Assembly (NCBI GenBank): GCA_019155185.1
Contig: CM032815.1
Span: forward strand, 7,759,001-7,823,000
Direction: 5' to 3'
Length of the DNA stretch: 64,000 nt
Source of the DNA: Beaufortia kweichowensis
Taxonomy: Eukaryota; Chordata; Actinopteri; Cypriniformes; Gastromyzontidae
In this document: positions 1 to 12,808 of the stretch, piece by piece
How positions within the stretch are numbered: position 1 is the first letter of the stretch
Layout: each line of letters starts with the position of its first letter
The notes under the pieces: generated by a model
Database searches by the model: none
Told to the model about the DNA's origin: nothing
What the model saw: only the letters and a program-made list of their open reading frames with translations
Made by a program: the position numbers and the translations under genes

Positions 1-407
1 AGCGTTTGTCTTTTAAAAGCTCTCAAATGGTGCTTGTGAGTTTAGATGGAGTGACGGTCGGCGGTCCGGGCCTGCCAGAGGTCGTGTCGGTGATGTGTTG
101 TGCGGTGCAACTGGGCGACAGTAATTCAGAACACGAACTGTGATGTTTAATGGTCCATGAAACCGTAATGGTAACTTCTGTGGTTTTGACATGCCGGCCA
201 GAAATGGAAAGGTTCGTGCAATTTGAATGTTTGCCCTTAAAACAGACAATAATAGTTTGATGTATTCATGTGTTGTTGGATTTTTTACTACAAAGCAGGA
301 AGTCGGAGGACATGAAAATACATTTTTAAATAACCGACAGCCTTTAGTTTACATCACACACAGTAGATTGCTACATACCATTGCTGGTCGGTGGTATTAA
401 ATTAATC

Positions 408-595
408 ATGATTTTACTATAAAAAAGGCAAAAAAACATGATTACTATAGTTAAATCATGGTAACCCCAAATTAAGCATGATTTGCTTAGTAAAGTAACC
501 ATATTTTATATACACCATTATTATACACCAAAATAATCTGCCAGTTACTATACTTTTACTATAGTAAAACCATGGTTAATTTTCATGGTGTGGCA
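408..595. repeat. ACTATAGTAACC/CCATGG-type palindromic repeat
   Basis: The stretch repeats words such as actatag, catgattact, gtaaccat and accatggtta in both orientations, for example tactatagttaaatcatggt and tactatagtaaaaccatggt. Similar words recur at 43566-43625 and, weaker, at 29930-30080 and 50040-50105. This matches a short imperfect repeat family frequent in carp-like fish introns; limits are approximate. Confidence 0.5.
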
Positions 596-1948
596 TATTA
601 GAAACAGATTTGTACTACACTCCCACTAATAAGATGAATCATTAATATTTTGTACATTTTAATTGCACATATCTCTTAAACGTTGATGTTTAATGACCAG
701 CAAGAAGTGCACCAGCCTATAGATATGATTTAATGATGCTATTTAAGCATTTCCAGACGCTGTGAAGATAGCTGCATAATTTCCAGTTTATAGCACTACA
801 AAACTGTGTTTTTCAGGCTATTTTGAAATTTCCTCTGTAGTTTGACAAACTTATTTAGCATGCAGAGCTATAAAGAGAAGCGAGCGATTAATTCACAAGC
901 TGTGAACAAGTTGCGGCTGAGCGGCGAGAATGTGATTTTGTTTAGATGCTGAAGGTTTACTGCATTAGCATCCGCTCTGCGTGATCACTTCATAGACAGC
1001 TTATTTCAGGGGCTTTCTGAGCGCAGTCAGCAAACGCAAAATGATCCTCTTAAACGTTAAATGAAATCTGTGGTGTTATCTCTCCCCACGTTTGCATAGA
1101 TAAACCACATCAATATGCACATAGAAACTTTTGACACGTTTCAATATAAATACATTTATATTTGACATAAATGTGGCAGTGTTTGGTTATGTTGGGTTTA
1201 ATTCCCGGCTGACATTATAAATTCAGCTTTTTATTTCTTGCACTGCTGCAGAGGTCGATTTCTCGGCCACATGGGAGTTTGTGTAATTGTGGCTGATGGT
1301 TATATGACATTTGAGGCGGATTCTCATCGGCTCAAGAGTCCAAAAGGCCTTTCTTGAAGGTCTCTGCTAATAGCTGCAAATTCCTCCATTTTAAATGAAC
1401 TTCAGGCTGTCGATGAGCCCCAGACGAGACACTATCTTAATCCCGTCAACTCGTGTTTTTGTTTTTATCCAGCAAAGATTTTGTTTGTGTGTTTGTGTTA
1501 CAGCTTTTAATTTTGCGTGCAGTTAACAAAAACATTAAAATTGGTCTTTATTTGTTCTTGTACATTTACAGCAGTGATGGTATGAAATGAACTGCAGTTT
1601 CTCACACAGCTCAGTGTGTCCGGCCGGTTGCCGTAATTAATTTGACATCTCTCTGCAGAACGTCAATACGCGTTTGCCGTGTTTTCGGGCCGGGTGGCCG
1701 CCTGTTGGGGGGCTTTTGTCGTTTTGATTAGGAGAATTAGTGTGAAGATGTGTCAGGTGAGGAACACGGAAAGGTCATTCTTCTCTTCCTCAGACACCTT
1801 TAAACCAAAAGTTTCAGGTCTACCTTTCTTTTTTCATTAATTAGCCGGATATACTGTCCTTCAAAGTCATTCAGCAGTAGCTGTTTCACAAACACTTTTA
1901 AACTTCTCTTCAGGAAATAGATGTTTATAGTTTCTGCAGATGATGCTG

Positions 1949-2055
1949 TGGGCTGTTGCTAGGGTGTTGCTATGGAGCTGTTCGGAGGTCTTACTGAAGT
2001 GTGCAAATGCTAGTGTGATTTTAGAGGTTTGTAGGGTGTTGCTAGGAGGTTACTT
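1949..2055 (+). repeat. GTTGCTAGGGTGTT-type short dispersed repeat
   Basis: The words gttgctagggtgttgctatg and gtagggtgttgctaggaggt recur within 100 bp. Related copies are at 35800-35892, 48656-48745 and 11830-11860 on the plus strand and at 40282-40320 and 56298-56410 on the minus strand. It behaves like a low-copy minisatellite-like dispersed repeat. Confidence 0.6.
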
Positions 2056-2111
2056 AATACTTACAGGCCCAAGATTTACACCAGTTTTATCACTGTCTAT
2101 ATTATATTTTA

Positions 2112-2285
2112 CAGTACTATTCAAAAGTTTGGAAACACTCACTGTTGTTTAGATTTTTTAGATAAGTAGTAAACTCATCAAAATCATAAAAGAATTACAT
2201 TTGTGGGAATTTTGTTGTAATTAAAATCATCCAAAATAAATGATCAACTAAAATAAATTGATCAACTTCAAAAGTAGTCAGCCTT
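2112..2285. mobile_element. Tc1-like MITE, left-end fragment
   Basis: Begins cagtactattcaaaagtttgg after a TA, matching the left end of the complete element at 27546. The interior is degenerate and no right inverted repeat is seen; the end is approximate. Confidence 0.45.
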
Positions 2286-3870
2286 TTGTCATCCATAGGC
2301 ACCATTGTGGCTGATGTTGTGTTTAATAGCATCCTATGTGTAATGTGCCAACTCATAATGTGACCATTAGCTAGTGTGATTTACTATAAAAGACGTCAGT
2401 GTTTTTATACTGTTTGCGTAGCGGCGCCGGTCGGGTTACAGGTTCACAGTCCCTAAAGCTCTTACATCATAAAGTCTCTTCTTCTTTTTTGCAGAAAGCT
2501 GTCATGTTGTCGCCTGTACGTAAGAGTCACTTCTCCCCTATGACTCTTTATCGGCTCCTCATGGCCACTGAAAGTGGATTATCTTCTTGGCTGGGTGACT
2601 AAATGGTATTTGTATTTGGCCCTGTCACAGAACAGCAGTACCACCTGTGAATTAACGGAGCGGTCGGACGAGACGACCGGCACATCAGACGCGACCTCCT
2701 GCGCGCCTTTCTGAAATAACTATTACTGTACCAGTCCAGTAATCGCTGCGGCGATGACCCCGACACATTATATTCACTCCATCATTTCTCAAGTCATAGC
2801 TTTGAAAGCAGGAGGAACCGCACGCTGTTGCAGACGTCATTTGTAGACTTGGTCAACACGTAAAGTTAATTGATGCTCGTCTAATATTAGTGGGTTTTAT
2901 TTCAGATTCAGGATGTGTTGGTGATCTACAGCCGGGCTCGCAGATCATCTCTCATCAGCGCTCTCCAGAGAGCCGGTTTGATTTCAATTAGAAAGAGAAG
3001 CTTTATCAGACTTCTACCTCGAGCCGGGCGATAATTAGAAGCGGATAGGATCTCGCGCCTGGCTCTGCGTGCATAACAATGAAGGAAACCTCCACGTTTC
3101 ATTAGCGTCAGAGGAAGCGCCTGCCATGTTAGGCTTCCGTGCTGACATCAGCAGAGTCTGCTGTGCTGTCAGCACACAAGCTCTCCTCTCATCTTCAGCC
3201 ACAAAGACTCTTTGAATGGAGTTCTTGTCGGGCCGGAGGCCCCCGGGTCTGAATCACACGAGCTAAACGAAGCGTTAATGGTCTCGTCTAAGCCGCGCTA
3301 TCTGTATCTGTCAGCCGGGCTGTGAACTGGAGGTTCCCAACTCGCTGCACTTCAGAGTGGTTTTCCATGAAGTTAAATATTTCTGCAAACGCAACACTTT
3401 TTAAAGATAAGACCTCTGTTATTTTGCTCTAGGTGCATCATCATAAAGAGAACAGGCATTTGGGTCCCAGAATAGCTGCTCGCACAGATGTTTTCGTGAT
3501 TGTGGCCGCAGGTTCGGGCCGCTTGCGCCGTCGGAAGAGACATAACGCAGCTCTTGTAATTACTTTCTGTCTGTTTACTCTGTTGCAGATGAGCAGGGCG
3601 CTCGATGCGCACAGACTGAAGATTACAAAGACGCCACTGTGTTCTGAACTGCTCCACTTGTGCCCAATTGACCCGCAAGCAACTGTAATGGACAAACAAA
3701 CATTAGCTCATTTACGGCCAGCTATAAATTGAGTCGTTGGCTGTGTGTAAGCTCATTTAAACGGGGCAAGCGTGGGAAATACAGAAACAGATGCGTCGTT
3801 GTACCAAAATGTGACCCTGGTGGTGTAGAAGCGTTTCAGTCAAGCGAAGTCACCATTATGGTGTGACATA

Positions 3871-4054
3871 ATTCTGTCATCATTTATTCCCCCTCATGTC
3901 TTTCAAAAACTCTTTTTTTCTGGAGAAAAACACAAAAAAGATATTTTGAAAAATGTATACAGTCAATGGGGCCAAGCTTATTTTGTTTTTCTGCAGAGGA
4001 AAGAAAGTTACACATGTTTGAAATGACATGAGGATGAATAAATGATAAAAGAAC
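3871..4054. mobile_element. fold-back (palindromic) dispersed repeat, copy 1
   Basis: The left arm tgtcatcatttattccccct and the right arm aggatgaataaatgataaaa are near reverse complements. Inner words (agatattttgaaaaatg, tcaatgggg) recur in copies at 21585, 23517, 34369, 43229, 45352, 47012 and 56809. Non-coding. It resembles a non-autonomous DNA-transposon repeat abundant in cyprinids; the superfamily is not determined here. Confidence 0.65.
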
Positions 4055-4740
4055 TTGAACCACTACATGCCGTGTTTGAGCAAACCCAACAGAAAGCTCT
4101 CCATGATGTTCTTTAGCATTAAAGAGAATGAGTGAATGAGTGTGTAATGATGGTGTGTGCAGATGGAGAAGGGCTGGCAGCGTGCTGGGCAGTGCTGAGT
4201 TTGCCCGCAGCTGGGCGGCAGTGACCTTCATCATCATCTCTCTGCTAAAACCGCCGCGCTGGATCTCGGCCCCTGGCGCTCGCTTCTCTTATGCATCTCA
4301 CATCGCAATTATGTATGTACCTGCCAGCACTGTCTCTCACCCCCTTCGTCTTCACTTTCTCTCTCTATTCATCCCGCCCTTCACGCGACCATTAGTGCCA
4401 GCCACGTAGCGGGTCGTCCTGGAGCAAGGTGACACGGCACCAGGAACATTCCCAAACTTCATCTATAGTATTCAGAGGATACAGACTGAGTATCTGCTGG
4501 TTAGTTTCTCTGTCTGTATGAAAGAACCATAGATGAGATTGATTATGTGTTTTATAGACATCAGTGAGATTGAGGAAAAGAAAATAGAGAAATGAACATG
4601 TGTTTCTTTATCATCCAGCTTCTTGAGGTCTCAACCTAAGATGCACTGAAGATATTTCTGTTTTTGCTCAACTCTTATTGGCCGCTTTTTATTTATTATT
4701 TAGTCCATGTTATCCATAAAAAAAAATAAAAATGAAATAA

Positions 4741-4870
4741 AATGTTACATTTTGAATTTAAAAAAATTAATATGCTGGCACGATTATATTTTTGTCTACA
4801 AAAGTAAATTTAAAATTTTTAGGATCATGAGAAACATTTTTGTCAACTGTGTCTAAACTTTTGACTGTAT
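4741..4870. mobile_element. Tc1-like MITE, right-end fragment
   Basis: The stretch atatgctggcacgattatat, then tttttgtctacaaaagta, and aggatcatgagaaacatttt with ctaaacttttgactgtat parallels the right half of the element at 27546-27924 in order and spacing. Confidence 0.55.
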
Positions 4871-6056
4871 GGCTCATTTGATTCTGTTTATATTTCTCCT
4901 TAGGATAAACATCTGAGGCAAAGTTGATATTTAAGTGACGCATCGCTGAGCCGTGAAGCAGCAGCTATTTAAGAAGAGTGTTTTTCTCTTTGCGCATCTT
5001 TTTGAGATGGTGTCTCGTTAATTCCTAAGCTTCCAAAATGCCAAAGTGAACTCGAGAGGTCTTGAATGTTGGCACGCATTTAAAAAATGCACGTGGAATG
5101 GAAAACACTTGAGAGTCGTGATGCTTTTCTTTCAGCTTCAGATGTGTGTTGGTGTAAAGTTAAATCCTTAGTCTCCACACACGTCCGTGCGCACACATTC
5201 CCACACCAGCTCACTCCGAGCACCATTACACCCCAGCATAGTGATGAATTACTTTTAATAAAGCAAACACAGTTGTTTCGTGTCTAGATCAATCTTTCTC
5301 TCGGTTGCCATGCCAGCCATTGTCACAAGTAATTGCCTAAACCCCTCGTCGTATGAAACCAGGCTTTTTCGGAAGAAAGCTGAACTCGCGGCGGCCTCAA
5401 TTTCCTACTTCAGTGCACTCCGTGCCGTCGCTCTCAGCCGCGGGGGACGATGTGGCTGGCCGTGATCGTGCCGCCCATCGAGCGTGGACCCCTGCGGCTC
5501 CTGCCCACGTGACATCCGTCCCTCAGGTGTCGTGCCGCCGCGCGCGCGTGTTCCCTCCTGTTTTCGCCATGGTCTTGGACCGTTCGGTCCTCGGGGTTAG
5601 GTGACAAGTATTCTCCAGCTGGCACGGAGGAACGCTCATTTGTCTCTTTTGCAAACGCCAAGCGTGAGCAGATTAATGACGTTTGATTAGCTTCCCACCG
5701 GATCCCAGATTAATATTCATGCAGATTAGCCTTGTTATTTTGGGCTGCGCTTTCATGCTAGGAACAGTTGGTGACGGCTGTTTCAATTAAGGTTTGTTGT
5801 TTGCATTGTTGTGTCTTAATCTCCCCGCAGGTGGATGCTGAAAACTGGCTACCTTTAACCACATCACATCAGTGCTTTAACTGAGCCAGTGTGTGTGTTT
5901 GTGTCTGCTAATAACTCGACTTCACAATCCACTTAACTCCAAAAACCCTCAGAGAGATCACGGTAAAGCTGGTGTTTTGTTGGAACTGTGACTTTAGTGG
6001 TTAGAGAACATGTTGAGCTCTGATGCTTATGGATGAGATATTTTATCTAGATTGAT

Positions 6057-6349
6057 ACGTTACTGGTCAAAAGTTTAGAGTCACTTACTCATTTTTTGTT
6101 TATAATTTTTTCTACATTTTAAAGCAACGGTAAACTCATTAAACCTACAGAATAACACAAAAGAAATTAAAACTATGTTGTGTTTGATCATCTTCAGTGT
6201 CACATTTTAGTTTTCAAATAGATGGTAATTAATTAGTTTTCTCAATTAATTTTCTGTCTACAAACTCATTTCAAACATTTAAGCATATGCCTTTATATCA
6301 AACATGACAAGAAACATTTCAGTCAAGTGACTCTAAAAGATTGAACAAT
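6057..6349. mobile_element. Tc1-like MITE, diverged near-full copy
   Basis: Left tactggtcaaaagtttagag, then tttctgtctacaaactcatt and gacaagaaacatttcagtca, then right-end-like ctctaaaagattgaac. Same order as the complete copy at 27546, with strong decay of the right inverted repeat. Confidence 0.5.
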
Positions 6350-9300
6350 ATAGAGTAGAGAGAATTATTATAATAAGAATTATTTTATTTTGATGGAAGT
6401 TGTATCAAAATGCATAGTGATGATAGTTGTAAATCAGATTTGAACAACTTTTCAATTATCAGCTTAGATCTTTCAACATGATGTGGAGTTAGAAACTCAT
6501 TTGACATCTGTGTTGTAATGGATTTCAGAGTAAAACATTTATATTCTATGACAGCCTACTTCTGTTTCATTAAAGGTTATTTGCTAGGAAAAAACGTTAT
6601 TTAGACTCAGGTATAAAGGAAATGGTGCTTTGATTGAAAGGTTCTTTGGGGAACCAAAACGGTTGTTCTAAGACATCTTTTAAAATGCCTTTATTTTTAA
6701 GATTGTCGGACCAGGACAGTTAAATATGATGAGTTTTGATATCATGTGACCTCATAATCATGTAAAGGTACCCGTGTGGCCAATGACAACTATTACAAAT
6801 TGCATTTTAAAGAACAAGAAAAAGGAAAAACTGGGTCGACCTCTTAGACTGTTTCATATGGCAGAGCAATGTCAGATGAGCAAGCGAGACTAAATCTGTT
6901 GACTTGCTAAAATCCAGAGTCACGAAGTGAGTTCAATTAGCAGTGCTATATTTATTCCACTGCATGTGTTCTGCATTAGACTGCATTTGTCTGGTAATCG
7001 CATGGGAGATCTGAGCGTGTTTGTTCCAGGCGATCTGGACAGTAACCAGCCATGAGGAGAGAATATTAAACCCTGCCCAACATTTTTCCACTTCACTCAT
7101 TCTCTTTTTTGTCCAAAATATTATTTTTTCACTTGTTGGTTAACACACAGGCTAAACATCTGATATTTTAGTGTCCCTTTATTTCCTTTTTGTCACTTAA
7201 GTTTTTAAAGTTACTTTTAAAGTTTATTGTTTGTAATCGTGTTGCAGACGGCCATGATGCCCGTGATTATTGGGCTTAAATCACTATATAAAATAAATCA
7301 GGTACTTGGGGTCTTTTCACATCACTATACTGTATTGTTTACTGTAAATGACACATGTGCCATGGCAGTCTCGATTAAATGTCTACGATTTCTCAGAAAT
7401 GCCTTTGAGGATTTGCATTTTGAAGATTGAGATTGTTGCGTCCTGACATTGAATCTCACAGTAAAGATAAAAGTCAGAGAATCTGTTTTTCTCACGGCTC
7501 TACTGATGCAGCGTACTTGCTTGTCTAAAGTCTTTCCCACAGTTGTGTTTAATATTACATTTATTTTTGTGCAGAACTGCTGATGTGCTCCTTCTGAGTA
7601 AAACTAGGAAACGTAAAGCATCCCTGAATGAGGTTTAAACAAGAACAGTTTTACTTCTTTAATGAGCTCTTTATATGGAGTCTCATTCTGCTAAACATTT
7701 CATTTTGTGTCCCAGGGAGAAAGAAAGAAAGTCTTACAGGTTTGGCATGTTTGGGATTGTATTTAACATAGTTTCCTGTGATGTTTTTGGAGATGAATGA
7801 TTTGAGAAGGTAATGTGGGAAGGTCAGGCGATCTTAGCTCACCTGAAGTCCGTGTCTACACCATATTTCCCAGGGAGTTGGCAGGAGAAGAGAAGGTTAA
7901 CGTGTAACATTTACTGCTCCGCTGATGTGCTCCTGCAGCGATCTGCTCTCTTACTTGATTTTGTGCTGAAGGATAAAGTTACTCTCTCATGAAAACAAGC
8001 CAGAGCTTTTAAGAAACAAGCTAGAAATCTTGGCACCTCTTGAAGAAACTTCTCACCAGATGTGAAAGATTTGAAAGACTTGAAATCAATGCATTAGAAA
8101 TGTGTTCAGTCGTTTTTATTTCTGTGTTTTTTGTATTTCTCCGGTCATGCCAGACAGTGTTGGCGTTGTCGCCATCTGGTCTAGATTAATGTAAGTAACA
8201 ATCAATAATTGAAGCATCTGCTTATTTGCTGAAGTCCCCAACACTTTATGTCTCATAAAGCCTCAGATTTTAACCAAGAAGAAACAACACTCCTATTTCC
8301 TGGATGTTAAACTGTTTGTCCAATCATAAACTCCATGACTTTGAGAGACTCAGAATGAGAAGTTCTGGCATCAGACCCGGCACGATTATCATGAAATCAA
8401 AGCGTCCGTCTGTCATGATGCCACAGACAGCTGTGATTACAATAGCAGGTTTCTTCAGCGGCTCCGTCTGCATGAGGAAGTTGTGACAGGCTCTGAATGT
8501 GGAATGTGTCGCATTGATTGCCGTCCTGAAGCGTGACCTTTTTCTGCGCATCCCTTCACAGTTTGATGCGGTCCGTCGATCGATAAACGCACAGGCGCGC
8601 TCATGTGATTGCAGTAAATGTGTTTGGGCCACCAGCTGAGATATATTTAGATATGGATGTCACATTTTGTTGTCTCAGTGTCTTACCAGAGTGCTTTACT
8701 ATCTGATGAAAAGCATGTTTTGTGGATTTTAAGTGACAGAAAGGACAGATATTTTTTGTAAGTAGTTAGCCTACATTAACAATTACATTTTTTTAAGTTA
8801 AATATTTAGTGACATTTAGTGATATTTTATATGTATTTAATATTTCACAATATTTATTTGACTTTTAAATTCTTAATAATATTTTATCAAAAAAATTAAA
8901 AGACAACACATTTTATTTATTAGTAATTTTCTCCATTTTAATTTATCACTCTAGAGATTATTTTTTCATATTTTATATACTTTTTATTGATTATAATAGT
9001 AGCTTTTAAAAACTACTGAAGATTTTGAAAAGATAATACCCCCTAAAATGCTGTAGCTACTATTATTTTTTTATTATTTCAAAATTATATTTTTTGTTTA
9101 ATTTTTTACAAAAGAAAAATAAATATTTTTTTTCATTAAATTAAATTAGTGTTGGCTTTTTATGTTTATTAGACAGGGTAGTGAAGAAACAAAAGAAAAC
9201 AATTACTCTCTTTGTGTAGGTGATGTGGTTAATGGCGTAGCTGGCAAATCTTTCTCAGTAATTAGTTTGCTCCGTCTTCATCAGCACACTTTTTATCACT

Positions 9301-9359
9301 TTTCTGTCTGCAGTTTTAGCCAAGAGCCCAGCAGGTGAGGCAGCGGGGGGAGGCGAGGG

Positions 9360-9395
9360 TTGCCTGGCGAGTGTTGCTAAGCAACCACTAACTCC
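9360..9395. repeat. GTTGCTAAGCAACC palindromic word, repeat fragment
   Basis: The words gttgcctggcgagtgttgct and aagcaaccactaa look like a fragment of the GTTGCTAGG repeat in both orientations. Confidence 0.35.
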
Positions 9396-12300
9396 ATCAG
9401 GGGAAACATGCTTACCTGATGTACCACTGACTGCCTGATATGAGTGTTTATGTCACTGATGAAGATATGATGGGTGTATCGAGGGTAAATCTCATGATTA
9501 CATGTTCAGTCATATTTCATGCTAAAAAACTGTATAAGAATAATTAAGTTTAAAGGCTTTTTATTGCTCTGTATACAGTATATTTCTACATTACACCATA
9601 TATATTTTACTGTATTGTATTACATTCAAAAACTCCCATTTGTATTTTATTCAGTTTAATTACAGAATTACAATTTCTGGAGAAAAAATATAACCTGGAC
9701 ATTCATGAGATTCACCCAGAAACACAAACAACTATACAACAACTGCCCATCTAGACATGACCAGCTGGCACAACAAAGCTTATGCTAATGGTCAGCAGTT
9801 TTTATTTATATTGTTTATATTTATAGGGCTGACTGATGCTGTACTTCAGCTGATGTGTTCAGAAAGTCTGTGAATCACAACAGGCAATCTGCAGGATTGA
9901 ATCATTTGGTGGTTGAAGCTCATTTTGCAGAAAAATGCTCTTGTGATTCAGATGCTCAGAGAGCTGATGGCAATGCAGATGAGATTTCTCAGTCGGTCAC
10001 AGTGTATGTACGGCAGCTTTGACAGTCGTCTCTGCATTATAAATATAGTTATGATCATGATGGAGCATCAGATTTAAGATGTCAGGTGCCAGAGCAACGA
10101 GAATCTACGCTTGATCTGAAGTGTCTCATGCCAAACTTAAAACAACACTGTGATTGACATTCACTGGAGAGAAAAAGAGCTTTCATATGATTTAACTTTT
10201 TAATATACTGTATAAAACTATTACTATGTGTATAAAAGCCTGAGGTTGGTAATAAAAAGTAAAAAGTTTTTCCATACATGTAATATAAAATGAAACGCAT
10301 TAAAGTTAATAAAGTGAAATGAGAGGTGGAGAAATGAAAGCTATGCAGAGTGAAATCACACCGGCCGTGGGCGTCTGCTTTGGTATTGCTCTGTGCTAAT
10401 CGACCAATTAGAGCTTTGGAAACTGGTGGAGACACAATACAGAGCCGGTCTTGTCATTTAATCAACTTACTTCTAATTTAAAACTAATGGCATACGTGTC
10501 CACTCGCTTACGACGAATGATCGCGTCTTACTATATCCCCCCGTCTCGCTAAAAGAGAAAAAACACATTTGCTTAAAAATTGCATTACAGAAATGGAATT
10601 GAATTCCAGCCATCTGAAACAAACCCCCCACCCGAATCCATTTGCCTCCGGGCGGATATTGATGCGAGCGGAAGTTAAAAGCACTCTCGTGTACGGACGT
10701 GTATGCGAACCGGATGCGTCCAATCGCGGCGCGGGCCTGGGCCGAGCAGCGGGCCGTACACAAAGAGGCAATTAATATTGAACGGAGCACGATGGCTCGA
10801 GAGGTCTTATAATAACATGGTTAGAGCAAAGGTTAATGTGTTGAATTGAATCTGCATCCTCATTCGTTTCAATGAAGCTGTCCAAAAATACAGGAGTCTG
10901 TAATGAAAGGGTGCATCCGGAACAAAGTGAAATTAATTATAGGGCTCTTCATAAATTCAATGTCATGTCTTCATTTTCCTCCCGACCGTTATCGGCGCGG
11001 CTGGAAGTGGGCCGTACGCTCGCTCCGATCTAATGAACGGGCGTGAGAAATGATAATTGTGAATGAGTTGTGTGTCATTGGAGGTTTAACCGCCTCTCCG
11101 GTGTGTCTGGAAAGCCTTTAGTCAAAGGGGAACGCTGACACGTGTCACGCTCGTGAGAGAATATCAGTGTTTATCATCTCATCCCTCTCGTGGTGAATAT
11201 AGAGAGTGTATTATGTGTTGTGAGAGTGAAGTAGTGCAGTATTTACTGTGCGACTGCGGGCGGGCGGTTATCATAGGACACAGATTGCCTCTTTGAAGAC
11301 GTGAATACATGCATGTCATGTCTGAGATAGGACTTCCATATCAGAAAGTGCAGGACTGTCTGGATGAGCTGTGTGTAGCTATGATGGACTGACAGACTTT
11401 TAATATCCAGTGTCTCCTTAGAGGGCTGTAGTGGGGATTTAGTCTGTTTTAATGCATTTTTTACATGTATGCCATGAGAATATTCAACTTTAGCACTCAT
11501 TGTGCAGAAAATTTCTCTAAAATGTTTTTGTTTACTGTAACATGTAGGTGTAGTGAATAAACCACACATATTACACATTGAATGCAATACATTAGACATC
11601 TATGTATATTTAAATCTGATATTTGGATGATATCCTCTTGATGTCTTGATCATTTCTTCTGTAGTTATTTTAGTGTAAATTTAATATTCATTGTTCGTGT
11701 TAAAAAAATAAGTAATTATTTAGCTTAGGCTTTTATTTATTCTAGATTCAAGATTATATAATTTAAAGACTGAAGATTCATTTTCTGTGATAATGTGATA
11801 ATGTCTAAAACAGAGGCCATGTCACGTTGCTAAATGGTTGTCTGGGTGGTTTCTGTGATCTTCTGGTCTCTAGATACGACTCTGTTTCATTCTTCAGTGC
11901 AGGTCTGTAGGGTTTTTAAAGTCTGTTTCATTGTCTCTCAGTCCAATCACTTAGAAAAGTCATTTTACTCCTCTCCTCGACCAGCTGTGTGAGTCCATGT
12001 CACATTTATGTCTGTAGCTCATGGTGAAGGGTGTGTTTTGTGACAGAAATATTGTATTTCGAATCAAACAAACCTTTAGATCAACAATAGCAAAAATGTT
12101 CATTTATTCTTTATATGTGGTCGGCAAGAATAAACCCAATACATGTAGACCAATGCAGTGTATGTGATGTATATGATGTCTGTATTTTAAAATCACCCTT
12201 GTGTAGTTTTTCATTAAATATACTTTGCAAATTGATTCATGTAGTGATCATGTGAGAAATCTTGAAACGCAGCAGCAGTAAAGCAGTTGTTTTATTTATT

Positions 12301-12446
12301 TTACTTTTTCACTTTCACTTACAGTGCATTCAAGATATACATTTTATCATGTGTGTTCATTAAGAATCAAAGCCATGACCTTTACGCTGCGAACGCAATG
12401 CTCGACCAGTGATTATAACATGCTCTCTTTCTGGTTCTCTTCGCAG

Positions 12447-12594
12447 GCATACTTCCGACAGGGTGTTGCCCTTCAGTATCTTGGGCGTCATGCAGACGCT
12501 CTGGCCGCGTTTGCGTCTGGACTGGCGCAGGACCCCAAGAGTCTTCAGCTGCTGGTGGGGATGGTGGAGGCCGCCATGAAATCTCCGCTGCGAG
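12447..12594 (+). CDS. ttc28: ttc28 coding exon (first in window), N-terminal TPR
   Basis: This exon of 148 bp starts in phase 0 after ttcgcag and ends cgag|gtacat in phase 1. It encodes residues 1-49 of the visible protein, beginning AYFRQGVALQYLGRHADALA. This is the second helix pair of a canonical TPR (the YFRQGVAL..LGRHADAL..F pattern seen in Hop/UNC45-like N-terminal TPRs), followed by a helical QDPKSLQLLVGMVEAAMKS segment. It closely matches the N-terminal TPR block of vertebrate TTC28. The ATG at 12324, which is in frame upstream, lies in intron sequence before the acceptor and is not a start. Confidence 0.95.
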
Positions 12595-12757
12595 GTACAT
12601 CGCCAGACATTTTCTAAACACAATCTATTTATTTAGGTATTCTCAGGTGTAAATATTAATCAGAAAAATAAATTTTTATACACAAGCACAGGCTGTTTTT
12701 TTTCTCGAATTTTTTTCTTCTACATCCGCTGTCGTCTGTCATCGTCAAGCACAGCAC

Positions 12758-12758
<1 letters not shown>

Positions 12759-12804
<46 letters not shown>
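12759..12804. repeat. (GA)n microsatellite
   Basis: About 44 bp of uninterrupted GA/AG dinucleotides. Confidence 0.97.

Positions 12805-12808
<4 letters not shown>

Larger units (their letters stand above)
1..12446 (+). other. ttc28: intron of ttc28 upstream of the first visible exon
   Basis: I found no supported coding exon in this stretch. All open frames are short and show no recognisable domain. It ends in the acceptor ttctcttcgcag at 12446. It holds relics of short DNA transposons (2112-2285, 4741-4870, 6057-6349), a fold-back repeat (3871-4054), a paired ACTATAGTAAC-type repeat (about 408-595), GTTGCTAGG-type repeats (1949-2055, 9360-9395), and AT-rich low-complexity DNA (about 8760-9160). 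Stretches near 5640-5830 and 10440-11110 contain more CpG and TAAT words and may be regulatory. The preceding exon or exons, with the start codon, are outside the window. Confidence 0.85.

Noticed and set aside
3373..3732. Overlapping 99-108-codon frames on both strands
   Set aside because: No recognisable family, no supporting splice sites, intronic position.
3806..3822. aatgtgaccctgg, resembling one end of the element at 40379
   Set aside because: No second end within a plausible distance; the word is too short to call an element.
7720..7810. aaagaaagtcttacaggttt, resembling the fold-back family
   Set aside because: Only about 20 bp agree and the expected gaataaatgatg arm is absent.
12324..12446. 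In-frame ATG and 41 codons upstream of the first exon
   Set aside because: The sequence before 12447 has a pyrimidine tract and AG acceptor, shows no TTC28-like residues, and the TPR is cut at its start, so earlier exons must supply the N terminus.
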